Numbered from the stretch's first letter, positions 1 to 5,526 are shown. The stretch is 6,422 bases of DNA from Sulfolobaceae archaeon (GCA_028277025.1 JAPYVG010000084.1:1-6422); one strand, 5' to 3'. Notes: generated from the sequence alone by a model not told the origin. Numbers and translations: made by a program.

Positions 1-1451
1 AAATAGAGAATGCTGAGGTTGAACTAGAGGGTATTGAAACTGAAGATCGATTATGCAGTGTGTGCAAATTAAGGAAAAGTGTTAGGGAAGATCTAATTCC
101 GACTATAATTACTAGAAAAACTGAAGATCGATTATGCAACATTTGCCTTTCAGTTAGACTTGCACCTTATGCTGTAGGGAGGACTTCCACTCTAAAGAGA
201 GGCGATAGAGGAGACACAGATGTAGAGAAAGAGGGTTGGTACAATTTATTTAAAAAAATAGATAATAGAGGAAGAAGTATAGATGAGTTAGTTGAAGGGT
301 ATGATGATAATGTGATATTTCTAGGTATAAAATTAGACTTAAAGAAATGGGATAATAGAGATGTTTCATTGATAGAGGCTTACCATTTAAACTTAGAGAA
401 CTTAAGGAATTCAGTTAAGGAGTTTTTGAAAGATGTAAGAGATAGAATTTTATCTGGTACTGATCCTAATGTGGATTTTGTAGTAAATAATTGTGTACAA
501 TTAAAAGATCCTAATCCAGAAAAGTTTGAAAAACTTACAAGTTCTTTTATAGATTTACTTGCAAGTCAAAGCAAAAGAATAGATATAAATGAATTTGCAA
601 ATAAAATTTTAGATCTCTGTGATAATATATTTTCCAGTAAGGAATTAGAACGGCTGCGCAATAATATAAAAAACTTGTTAAAAAACCATATAGATTATTT
701 TAATGAAAAAGTAGAACAACTTAAAAATAAATATAGATGTGATTTAAACACAATTGAAGTAGAGAATATAATAAGGAATTTAATAGATTCATATAGGAAG
801 ATAGAAATATCTAAATCATTAGACAGATTGTTTTCTATTAAACAGAACTTCTCTGTGATTATTGAGTATTTTATGGCCTTACTGTATATTAAAAAAGTTG
901 GTCACATAACTTTAATAGAACCTTCAATTACTACACCATTTTTCCTAGCAGTAATTCGTAAGAAGGATTTTAAGAAATTATTTAATGAAGTATTATATCC
1001 GTTTTTCCGAGAATTTTTAGAAGGTTCTAGATACAGTATATCGAACTTGATGCTAGTTTACATTATAAAAGCCAAATCATACACTCCAATTAAAATTATT
1101 AAGGAAATTATAAATACTGAACCCAAACCTCTAAAGGACTCTACAGTACTTCTAATCCCAGTAATAGTTAATAGGAACAGTTTACCCGTTACAGAGTTAA
1201 TAGGCGTCGATATTTACAGCTTTAAGAAATTCATGGATCTGGTAGAAAAAGAAATCCTCGATGAGGAGGCCTTAATAAGGCTATTAAGGTCTTCCGCAGA
1301 GGATTTACCTTATCCAGCTTTTGAAGACTGTAATAAGTTACCAGAAATATGTAGTGATATAATGAGTAAATGGGTAAGGGGAAAAGTCTTTTCCATTCGT
1401 CATGATAACGAATTGAAATTGAAGGGATATATAGCGAGGTTGTTGACATGA
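1..1451 (+). CDS. cas10: Cas10-like large subunit of a type III CRISPR complex, C-terminal part, polymerase motif lost
   Basis: Partial at the 5' end: the frame is open from base 3 with no stop, so the true start and any N-terminal HD nuclease domain lie outside; the GTG at 60 is internal. About 483 residues are visible. A four-cysteine zinc knuckle comes first (Cys codons at 54, 63, 135 and 144), as between the two Palm domains of Cas10. A Palm2-like pattern follows: a hydrophobic strand ending in Asp (312-338, NVIFLGIKLD), helices, then a strand pair (about 897-960) where Cas10 carries GGDD, and an SxSNLMLVYIIKAKSYTPIK segment resembling the later Palm strand and helix. Codons 924-935 read SITT in place of GGDD, so cyclic oligoadenylate synthesis is probably absent. 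The rest is a helical D4-like tail. Its stop overlaps the next start as ATGA. Base composition is very AT-rich. Cas10 assignment is by pattern and context; subtype (Csm1- or Cmr2-like) is open. Confidence 0.78.
   Translation, partial: IENAEVELEGIETEDRLCSVCKLRKSVREDLIPTIITRKTEDRLCNICLSVRLAPYAVGRTSTLKRGDRGDTDVEKEGWYNLFKKIDNRGRSIDELVEGYDDNVIFLGIKLDLKKWDNRDVSLIEAYHLNLENLRNSVKEFLKDVRDRILSGTDPNVDFVVNNCVQLKDPNPEKFEKLTSSFIDLLASQSKRIDINEFANKILDLCDNIFSSKELERLRNNIKNLLKNHIDYFNEKVEQLKNKYRCDLNTIEVENIIRNLIDSYRKIEISKSLDRLFSIKQNFSVIIEYFMALLYIKKVGHITLIEPSITTPFFLAVIRKKDFKKLFNEVLYPFFREFLEGSRYSISNLMLVYIIKAKSYTPIKIIKEIINTEPKPLKDSTVLLIPVIVNRNSLPVTELIGVDIYSFKKFMDLVEKEILDEEALIRLLRSSAEDLPYPAFEDCNKLPEICSDIMSKWVRGKVFSIRHDNELKLKGYIARLLT
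37..138 (+). repeat. Exact 21-bp direct repeat encoding both halves of the Cas10 zinc knuckle
   Basis: Positions 37-57 and 118-138 are identical over 21 bases and lie 81 bases (27 codons) apart in the same frame. Each copy encodes TEDRLC, and a second Cys follows two residues later (LCSVC and LCNIC). The repeat therefore places the two CxxC pairs of the zinc knuckle. It suggests that one half was copied from the other or homogenised by gene conversion. Confidence 0.85.
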
Positions 1452-2158
1452 GAGTATTTAAGATAACATTAAGGGCTTATAACGGCTTTTATAAAGAAAT
1501 TTTACCCTCTACAACAATAGCGGGCGGAATTACTTACGCTGCTTATCTCAATAAAGATATACTTCAAACAACAATTGGTTTTACAGATTTTCATAAAAAC
1601 AATAATATTTACAAATTACATGTTTCTAGAATTAAGCTTGATAGAATTAGTAATAAAGCAGAACCCTTCTACCTTTATAAATATGTGGATAAGGGGGAAT
1701 ATTACTTGACGTATATAGGCTATGCAATTGCTAATGAAGAAAATGAAGTCAAGAACCTCATTAATAAGTATGGCGCATATATTGGTAATTGGAACACAAT
1801 ATTTAGTTTAGACAGTATTTCGGAAGTCAGCAATATCAGTGATAAATGTGTCTATAATTTACCCGTTATAGACCTTTCTGATTTAATATCTAAATATAAA
1901 AATATGAGGGTACAAGTTCACAGATTCACAAATTCCAACTATCTCAGTATGTCTCCTTATAAAATATATTATGATACTAGGGAGAAAAAGTTCTTAAAAG
2001 TTACAAATAAAAAATACGTTTATTTAGCTACTTTTAAAATCGATAATGCGGATATAGGGTATTATTACGACGAATCTGAATTAGCTAACTTAAATCCTTT
2101 CGAGAGAATTTATGTAAAAATGGGATTCGGGGTTATAGGCCCATGTATTCAGATTTAG
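1448..2158 (+). CDS. Cas5-group (Csm4-like) RAMP protein
   Basis: Probably the Cas5 subunit that caps the crRNA 5' handle and bridges Cas10 to the Cas7 backbone; this role is inferred from family and position. At 236 residues it is somewhat short for Csm4 (often about 300). The N-terminus has the RAMP strand (FKITLRA, residues 4-10) followed by LPSTTIAGGITYAAY (19-33), matching the family pattern PSSTLxGAI near the first helix. The C-terminus ends in a glycine-rich loop, GFGVIGPC (226-233), as in Csm4 and Csx10. The middle is not recognisable to me. The ATG at 1448 overlaps the cas10 stop as ATGA, and a GAGG lies about ten bases upstream, so translation is probably coupled to cas10. The gene is AT-rich like cas10. 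A Csx10- or Cmr3-like identity is an alternative. Confidence 0.66.
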   Translation: MRVFKITLRAYNGFYKEILPSTTIAGGITYAAYLNKDILQTTIGFTDFHKNNNIYKLHVSRIKLDRISNKAEPFYLYKYVDKGEYYLTYIGYAIANEENEVKNLINKYGAYIGNWNTIFSLDSISEVSNISDKCVYNLPVIDLSDLISKYKNMRVQVHRFTNSNYLSMSPYKIYYDTREKKFLKVTNKKYVYLATFKIDNADIGYYYDESELANLNPFERIYVKMGFGVIGPCIQI

Positions 2159-2490
2159 TAAAATATGCTATCAGTTTTAATCCTAAGCAATATAAAAAGA
2201 AGTACTATACTTTACCTACTAAAATAGAGGAGAACACTCTCGTTAGATACATTTGGCATCTTAAGACCTTAGTAAGGTGTTTATTATCAAATTCAAAAGA
2301 AAAATACATTTTAGGTAGCGGTAAGATAAAGCTACCATATATATCTAGAATATTATTCAGTATTGACGATAATAAATTAGTTGTTTTATGTCTAGTAGAG
2401 GATAGCATATGCGACTTAGTATTCCGTACTGTCGAAATGGCACTTACAATAGATGAAAAAACCAAAGAGGAAATAATTAAGGGTTGCTAG
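2143..2490 (+). CDS. Unrecognised 115-residue protein of the cas10 operon, possible small subunit
   Basis: I do not recognise this protein. The ATG overlaps the end of the Cas5-like gene by 16 bases, which supports a real, translationally coupled gene; no clear SD site is visible. The N-terminal half looks helical and basic (residues 1-53, many Lys and Tyr, with VRYIWHLKTLVRCLL). The second half looks like strand, strand, helix (YISRILFSI, KLVVLCLVEDSICDLVFRTVEMAL). Small size and a place next to Cas10 and Cas5 would fit a Cas11-type small subunit, but those are normally all-helical, so this is a weak guess. Its stop TAG is the second half of a CTAG whose complement is the stop of the facing gene. 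Confidence 0.6.
   Translation: MYSDLVKYAISFNPKQYKKKYYTLPTKIEENTLVRYIWHLKTLVRCLLSNSKEKYILGSGKIKLPYISRILFSIDDNKLVVLCLVEDSICDLVFRTVEMALTIDEKTKEEIIKGC
2455..2468 (-). terminator. Possible T-tract terminator of the minus-strand cas operon
   Basis: Read on the minus strand, the sequence about 26-31 bases after the stop of the last minus-strand gene is CTTTGGTTTTTTC, with six T in a row at 2461-2456. Archaeal transcription often ends at T-runs without a hairpin. The site lies inside the facing 115-residue gene, so the two transcripts would overlap. No comparable tract was picked out for the plus-strand operon; the first T-rich stretch is near 2566-2578. Confidence 0.3.
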
Positions 2491-3182
2491 GTAATAACCT
2501 TATACTCAGCCCTCAGTATACCAAGTCCTCTAGATTTAAACCTACCTAATCTCACTATTCCATCATTTATTTGTCTTAACGCCTCAATTATTACGTTTTT
2601 ACACTCCTCATCTTCACAGAGTACATCAAATTCTATTTCATCTTTACTTACCTCAATGTTTAAACCTTTACTTTTCTCCTTAATATCATAAGTAAATTTT
2701 AGACCGCTTATAAACTGCGTATTAACCTTTTTATGACTCATAACTATCCTCATTTTAGCTCTAATATTTTCATTGCCAAAAACCCTACATATTATGCAAG
2801 GTTTAGAGAACTTCTCAATAACATCTCCTAAAATATTAGCATACACTTTACTCTCACAATCCTCACTTTCCCTTAATCTTTGAAGTTCAGCACAAGTAAA
2901 TGAGCTCTTTGCCTTCTTTTCGCTATTTTTACACTTCTCTAACTCACTTTCTACTCTGTCTAAGTTTGAAAGAAGTATCTTAGCAGTTACAGTCTCACAA
3001 GCACCCTCGAAATATGCATAGCATGCGGCAGTTCTCAAGAGGCCTTTAATAGTAGTAGGAGGAATAAACTTAAATGATGGATCACTACCAAAGTAAAACA
3101 TTACTTTTCTTTCTCCCGTTTTCAAGCTAGCAGAAATGTTATACGGCGTTAAAGGAACTAATTTAACGTGGATTCTAATCAA
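2487..3182 (-). CDS. Cas7-group RAMP protein, cysteine-rich, second backbone or capping subunit
   Basis: 231 residues. Cas7 hallmarks in order: N-terminal strand IRIHVKLVPLTPYNI (2-16); IPPTTIKGLLRTA (40-52), equivalent to the family IPGSSLKGxLR; CIICRVFG (129-136), equivalent to CxxCxLFG; and a C-terminal glycine loop LGRFKSRGLGIL (212-223). These support a crRNA-binding subunit of the type III backbone, perhaps at the Csm5/Cmr6-like end position given its short, divergent form. Asp34 sits in the loop where Csm3 has its target-cleaving Asp, but alignment there is unsure. Nine Cys, including 54, 62, 84, 97, 109, 129 and 132, suggest an enlarged zinc-binding region. The start is TTG, overlapping the protease stop as TTGA, with GTGAAGG five to six bases upstream. 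It is AT-richer than the other Cas7 gene. Confidence 0.72.
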   Translation of the reverse strand: MIRIHVKLVPLTPYNISASLKTGERKVMFYFGSDPSFKFIPPTTIKGLLRTAACYAYFEGACETVTAKILLSNLDRVESELEKCKNSEKKAKSSFTCAELQRLRESEDCESKVYANILGDVIEKFSKPCIICRVFGNENIRAKMRIVMSHKKVNTQFISGLKFTYDIKEKSKGLNIEVSKDEIEFDVLCEDEECKNVIIEALRQINDGIVRLGRFKSRGLGILRAEYKVIT

Positions 3183-3496
3183 GGATCCTTCACTTGTAAA
3201 TTCTTATAATCTAAAACTATTTGTAATCTCTCTAATAACTTTTCCCCGATCAGATTTTTATCTATATAGATATTACTAATACACGTAGTATAAATTTCTC
3301 TATTAAGAAACTTCACCATTACTATTTTCATTTTAGTAGAATATTCACGGCCGTCCGGAAGTCTCACTAGCGGACCTTCAAATTCCTCACCAGACAATGT
3401 TCTAAATACGTCATGGCTCAGTATGCACTCACCATCAAACCCGGAATCTATTTTAAACTCAATAATTCTACCATTAGCCTCCAAACTGAGCTTCAT
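3179..3496 (-). CDS. Retropepsin-like (clan AA) aspartic protease encoded between two cas7 genes
   Basis: 105 residues from the ATG at 3496, whose ATGA overlap with the upstream Cas7 stop favours it over the GTG at 3508. The protein is a single clan AA half-domain: a beta hairpin (KLSLEANGRIIEFKI), the catalytic triad Asp17-Ser18-Gly19 in FKIDSGFDGECIL, a flap-like PDGREY segment, and a distal hydrophobic-hydrophobic-Gly motif in NLIGEKLLERLQIVLDY (Gly84). This order matches short prokaryotic retropepsins, which work as homodimers with one Asp from each chain. No signal peptide or membrane segment is visible, so it should be cytoplasmic. Both ends overlap RAMP genes by 4 bases, so it belongs to the CRISPR operon. 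The substrate cannot be read from sequence; a neighbouring subunit or a host protein released on target recognition are guesses. Confidence 0.72.
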   Translation of the reverse strand: MKLSLEANGRIIEFKIDSGFDGECILSHDVFRTLSGEEFEGPLVRLPDGREYSTKMKIVMVKFLNREIYTTCISNIYIDKNLIGEKLLERLQIVLDYKNLQVKDP

Positions 3497-4623
3497 GATA
3501 AAGACCACACTCCCTTAACCCTTACCTCATATTTCTCTCCCCTTACTTTATCCAAAATACTCTTCAACTCCTCTCCATTTCTAGCCTCATAAATCTTACC
3601 ACCCTCAGTAATTACAGTAAATACAACTTCCCCTTCACTAACGGGGTTAAGAGCGTTTATTAACGTGTTAGGAAAGAGCTTACATAGAATCCTTTTATCA
3701 CAACCCACCTCCTTAGGCTCAGTTATACTTAACGCAAATTTCCCCTTAAGTAATACAGAACTAAATTCGACCACCTCACCCGGTATGTATAATCTGAAGC
3801 TACCGTATCCAGAAGTCCCCCTACCGCCTATCCACACCTCCCCTTCATCAGCTTTCTCCTTCAATATCTTTAACATCTCAACAACCTTGTCAGTTAAGGG
3901 GTCGTTAAGCACTGCTAGAAATCCTAAGAATTTAACACCGGCCGGAATTACTTCTTCAGTGAAGAGCTTACCTTTCTCCACTGTCATGGTAACCCTATTT
4001 ATAGCCACATGGGTAGTCCTCTCCAAGAGCACCGGAAAAGGATCTACAGCTACTAGATCTGTAAACTTCACAAACCCCCTAACACCAGAAGTTCCTAAAA
4101 CTCTACACACCTCACATAAGTTCTTCCTCCCAGTAAGTTTAATCCATGCCTCCTTGAGTTTACGTCTCTTCTCGTCCTCAATTAACGCCAAGTTCTCGCA
4201 CCTATCTAAGTCCGAGGTAACGTAACAAGCTTTATCTATACCATAACCAGTTATCTCTAAATACTGCTTGAAAGCTTCTTCCAGAGTTTCTCCCACTTTA
4301 TCAATAAGCCCAGCGTAAATGTAGTTACTTAACTCCTCCTTAAGACTCTCAAAAACTATCTTCTTCTCTTCCTCACTTAAAACCCCAACGTTTTCCAAAA
4401 CTTTCGTATCAACCCTCCCTTTCCTTAAATACCTTTCGTAAGTAGAACGGAGTAGGCCCTTAAAACTAGTAGCCGATATTGCTGGTATGTAATAGTTTTC
4501 GTCGTTTACTTGAAGTGGAATTTTGTAAGTAACTAAGTCTGCAGCTGAATAGTCAAAGTAAACGCCGGTAGCCCCAACCCTAGTCAATGAGAGCGTTTCT
4601 AAGACCACGGGGAGTACTTTCAA
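3493..4623 (-). CDS. Cas7-group RAMP protein, Csm3-like backbone subunit
   Basis: 376 residues, longer than typical Csm3 (about 220-300), with an extra domain after residue 280. Hallmarks in order: N-terminal strand (LPVVLETLSL, 4-13); a loop with Asp24 and Asp29 (DYSAADLVTYKIP) where Csm3 has the Asp that cuts target RNA; YYIPAISATSFKGLLRSTY (44-62); Cys133, Cys142, Cys170 and Cys173 as a likely zinc site with CEVCRVLG (170-177); FTD (187-189); HVAINR (205-210) followed by LFTEEVIPAGVKF; and the glycine loop GGRGTSGYG (266-274). These are close matches to the Csm3/Cmr4 pattern, so crRNA binding is likely and backbone target RNA cleavage possible. The start is TTG, overlapping the upstream stop as TTGA, with GAGGAG directly before it and GGTG further up. 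GC content is clearly higher than in cas10. Only one such protein is visible; other Cas7 genes could lie outside the window. Confidence 0.85.
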   Translation of the reverse strand: MKVLPVVLETLSLTRVGATGVYFDYSAADLVTYKIPLQVNDENYYIPAISATSFKGLLRSTYERYLRKGRVDTKVLENVGVLSEEEKKIVFESLKEELSNYIYAGLIDKVGETLEEAFKQYLEITGYGIDKACYVTSDLDRCENLALIEDEKRRKLKEAWIKLTGRKNLCEVCRVLGTSGVRGFVKFTDLVAVDPFPVLLERTTHVAINRVTMTVEKGKLFTEEVIPAGVKFLGFLAVLNDPLTDKVVEMLKILKEKADEGEVWIGGRGTSGYGSFRLYIPGEVVEFSSVLLKGKFALSITEPKEVGCDKRILCKLFPNTLINALNPVSEGEVVFTVITEGGKIYEARNGEELKSILDKVRGEKYEVRVKGVWSLS

Positions 4624-4835
4624 CTCCTCAACACCTTTATTAGCTCTTCTTTAGCCTTACTGACATCCCTATTATAAAGTGCCTTTATAACGTTTTCAAC
4701 GTGCAACCCCTTAAACGATCTGAGCGTAAGGATCAGGTTATCAACAATTTTTTGGTCGTCAATTCCAGATATTATATACTGTTGCATAACGTTGATCAGT
4801 ATCTTAGCCCTTTCTATCTCGTCCTCTCTTTCCAT
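4620..4835 (-). CDS. 71-residue helical protein, first gene of the minus-strand cas operon
   Basis: I do not recognise it by name. The composition suggests three or four amphipathic helices (EREDEIERAKILINVMQQYII, DDQKIVDNLILTLRSF, HVENVIKALY, VSKAKEELIKVLRS) with many charged residues, no Cys and no membrane segment. Its stop TGA overlaps the TTG start of the Csm3-like gene, so it is co-translated with the backbone. Small, all-helical and next to Cas7 fits a reduced Cas11 (Csm2/Cmr5-like) small subunit, although those are usually 110-150 residues; a regulator of the operon is the alternative. The ATG at 4835 is preceded by GGGGAG about eleven bases upstream, a good SD site. An upstream ATG at 4854 is out of frame and is not the start. 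Confidence 0.68.
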   Translation of the reverse strand: MEREDEIERAKILINVMQQYIISGIDDQKIVDNLILTLRSFKGLHVENVIKALYNRDVSKAKEELIKVLRS

Positions 4836-4892
4836 AAGATATTTTTCTCCCCATGATTAATAACTTTTAATGCATGAGGAATTAATAGAGTA
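4836..4892 (-). promoter_or_regulatory. Presumed promoter and SD region of the minus-strand cas operon
   Basis: On the minus strand, GGGGAG lies at 4852-4847, ahead of the ATG at 4835. AT-rich TATA-like stretches are CTATTAATT (about 4890-4882) and ATTAAAAGTTATTAAT (about 4872-4857). The first would start a short leader that includes the SD site. It falls inside the coding start of the divergent 68-residue gene. Which stretch is used cannot be decided from sequence. Confidence 0.35.
4838..4847 (+). promoter_or_regulatory. TATA-like box for a leaderless transcript of the 68-residue gene
   Basis: GATATTTTTC is centred about 27 bases before the ATG at 4870, the usual TATA-to-start distance in Sulfolobales. 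No SD site precedes that ATG, which fits a leaderless message. The box lies within the 34-bp gap between two divergent genes, over the translation start region of the minus-strand cas operon. Confidence 0.4.
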
Positions 4893-5076
4893 TTACGAGG
4901 CGTTGAAGCTCTGTGAGGATTGTGAGGAAATAATAACTAAGTTAAGGGAGCATCTAGCGTTAATTAACAAAGATAGTATAGTATCTAAGAAGGTGAGCAT
5001 TATCAACAATAGCAATAACGTTAACGTAATAAGGGAAACTCTCTTCCAGCTAATATTTTACTTATATGGAAAATGA
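4870..5076 (+). CDS. 68-residue acidic helical protein with CxxC motif, function unknown
   Basis: Not recognised. It is mostly helical by composition: an acidic N-terminal helix with Cys15-x-x-Cys18 (LCEDCEE), a second helix (IITKLREHLALI), an Asn/Ser-rich linker (residues 46-54) and a hydrophobic C-terminal helix (ETLFQLIFYLYG). The ATG at 4870 has no SD site but a TATA-like box at leaderless spacing. Divergent transcription from a 34-bp gap shared with the cas operon suggests a linked role, for example regulator or accessory factor, but nothing in the protein proves it. The hydrophobic end is too short to call a membrane anchor confidently. It could also be a gene of the flanking region. 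Confidence 0.55.
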   Translation: MHEELIEYYEALKLCEDCEEIITKLREHLALINKDSIVSKKVSIINNSNNVNVIRETLFQLIFYLYGK

Positions 5077-5318
5077 TGTTTAGGCGTGAATGATTTCCTA
5101 ACGAATCGCTGTAATCTCTTGTTTTCCCAAGAATTTCCCTCTTAATTCCCACCTTATCCTACACTCCATTATTTTCATCACAATATTTGATTGATATTTC
5201 CATTTAAGTAATAAAACTCTTTAGTTGATAGAAAACCCAAAATAGTTCTTATTTCATTTCATGTTCCCTCCCATGTGTAGTAAAATTTGATAGTTTAGTA
5301 CTTATCAGGAAATTAGAG
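5077..5318. other. Intergenic stretch without a convincing gene
   Basis: No long reading frame on either strand. Immediately after the 68-residue gene there is a weak stem (TTAGG at 5080-5084 with CCTAA at 5097-5101) and then T-rich tracts around 5117-5126 that could end its transcript. On the minus strand a 27-codon frame (5181-5098) contains IRWELRGKFLGKQE, which has protein-like composition and could be a remnant of a lost gene, but it is too short to call. No tRNA, CRISPR repeat or clear box C/D RNA was found. Confidence 0.5.
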
Positions 5319-5463
5319 AGGGTGGAGATAGTGTCGTCATTAGGGTATAAATTTATTAAACGTTGATTCTATATATAAAGAATTAACAATAAATTCGAAT
5401 ATTATATAAAGTCTAAAAATTGTAGAAATATAAATAAGCAAGTGACGACACTATCACCACACT
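5319..5463. repeat. 145-bp structure bounded by 21-bp inverted repeats
   Basis: The left arm (5319-5339) and right arm (5443-5463) are inverted copies matching at 19 of 21 positions, with a perfect 13-base core, GATAGTGTCGTCA (5327-5339) against its complement at 5443-5455. The 103-bp centre is extremely AT-rich and contains TATATAAAG twice (5372-5380 and 5403-5411). A second, 10-base inverted pair, ATAAATAAGC (5430-5439) and its complement at 5482-5491, encloses the right arm. The layout fits a small non-autonomous transposable element (MITE-like), or a paired protein-binding site upstream of the 5527 gene. No target-site duplication is visible at the outer edges, which weakens the transposon reading. 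Confidence 0.7.
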
Positions 5464-5488
5464 GGCACCGATGATAGCAAAGCTTATT

Positions 5489-5513
5489 TATGTCTTCCAT
5501 AAAAGAAGATATA
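5489..5513 (+). promoter_or_regulatory. Palindrome around a TATA-like box ahead of the helix-turn-helix gene
   Basis: Arms TATGTCTTC (5489-5497) and GAAGATATA (5505-5513) are inverted copies with one mismatch, separated by CATAAAA. The ATAAAAG in and beside the loop is centred about 25 bases before the ATG at 5527, suitable for a leaderless transcript. A dimeric repressor bound here would cover the TATA box. The gene downstream encodes a likely DNA-binding protein, so self-repression is a reasonable but untested idea. Confidence 0.45.
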
Positions 5514-5526
5514 GTAGTGACGCGAT

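Noticed and set aside
1231..1449. 72-codon minus-strand frame
   Set aside because: Lies wholly inside cas10 on the opposite strand, has no promoter or SD site, and its low-complexity translation looks like a shadow of the cas10 codons.
2205..2465. 86-codon minus-strand frame
   Set aside because: Entirely antisense to the 115-residue gene, whose start overlap with the Cas5-like gene makes the plus-strand frame the credible one.
3497..3508. GTG at 3508 as the protease start
   Set aside because: It would add only four residues; the ATG at 3496 gives the ATGA overlap seen throughout the operon and starts right at the first beta strand.
3665..4225. 186-codon plus-strand frame
   Set aside because: Antisense to the Csm3-like gene, which has clear RAMP motifs; the Ser/Thr/Pro/Leu-rich translation is typical of an antisense shadow.
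5076..5104. Box C/D RNA suggested by ATGATGT and a nearby ATGATTT
   Set aside because: The C box is imperfect and no CTGA D box lies at suitable spacing.
5098..5181. 27-codon minus-strand frame containing IRWELRGKFLGKQE
   Set aside because: Protein-like composition but too short, no SD site and no neighbour context; at most a remnant of a lost gene.
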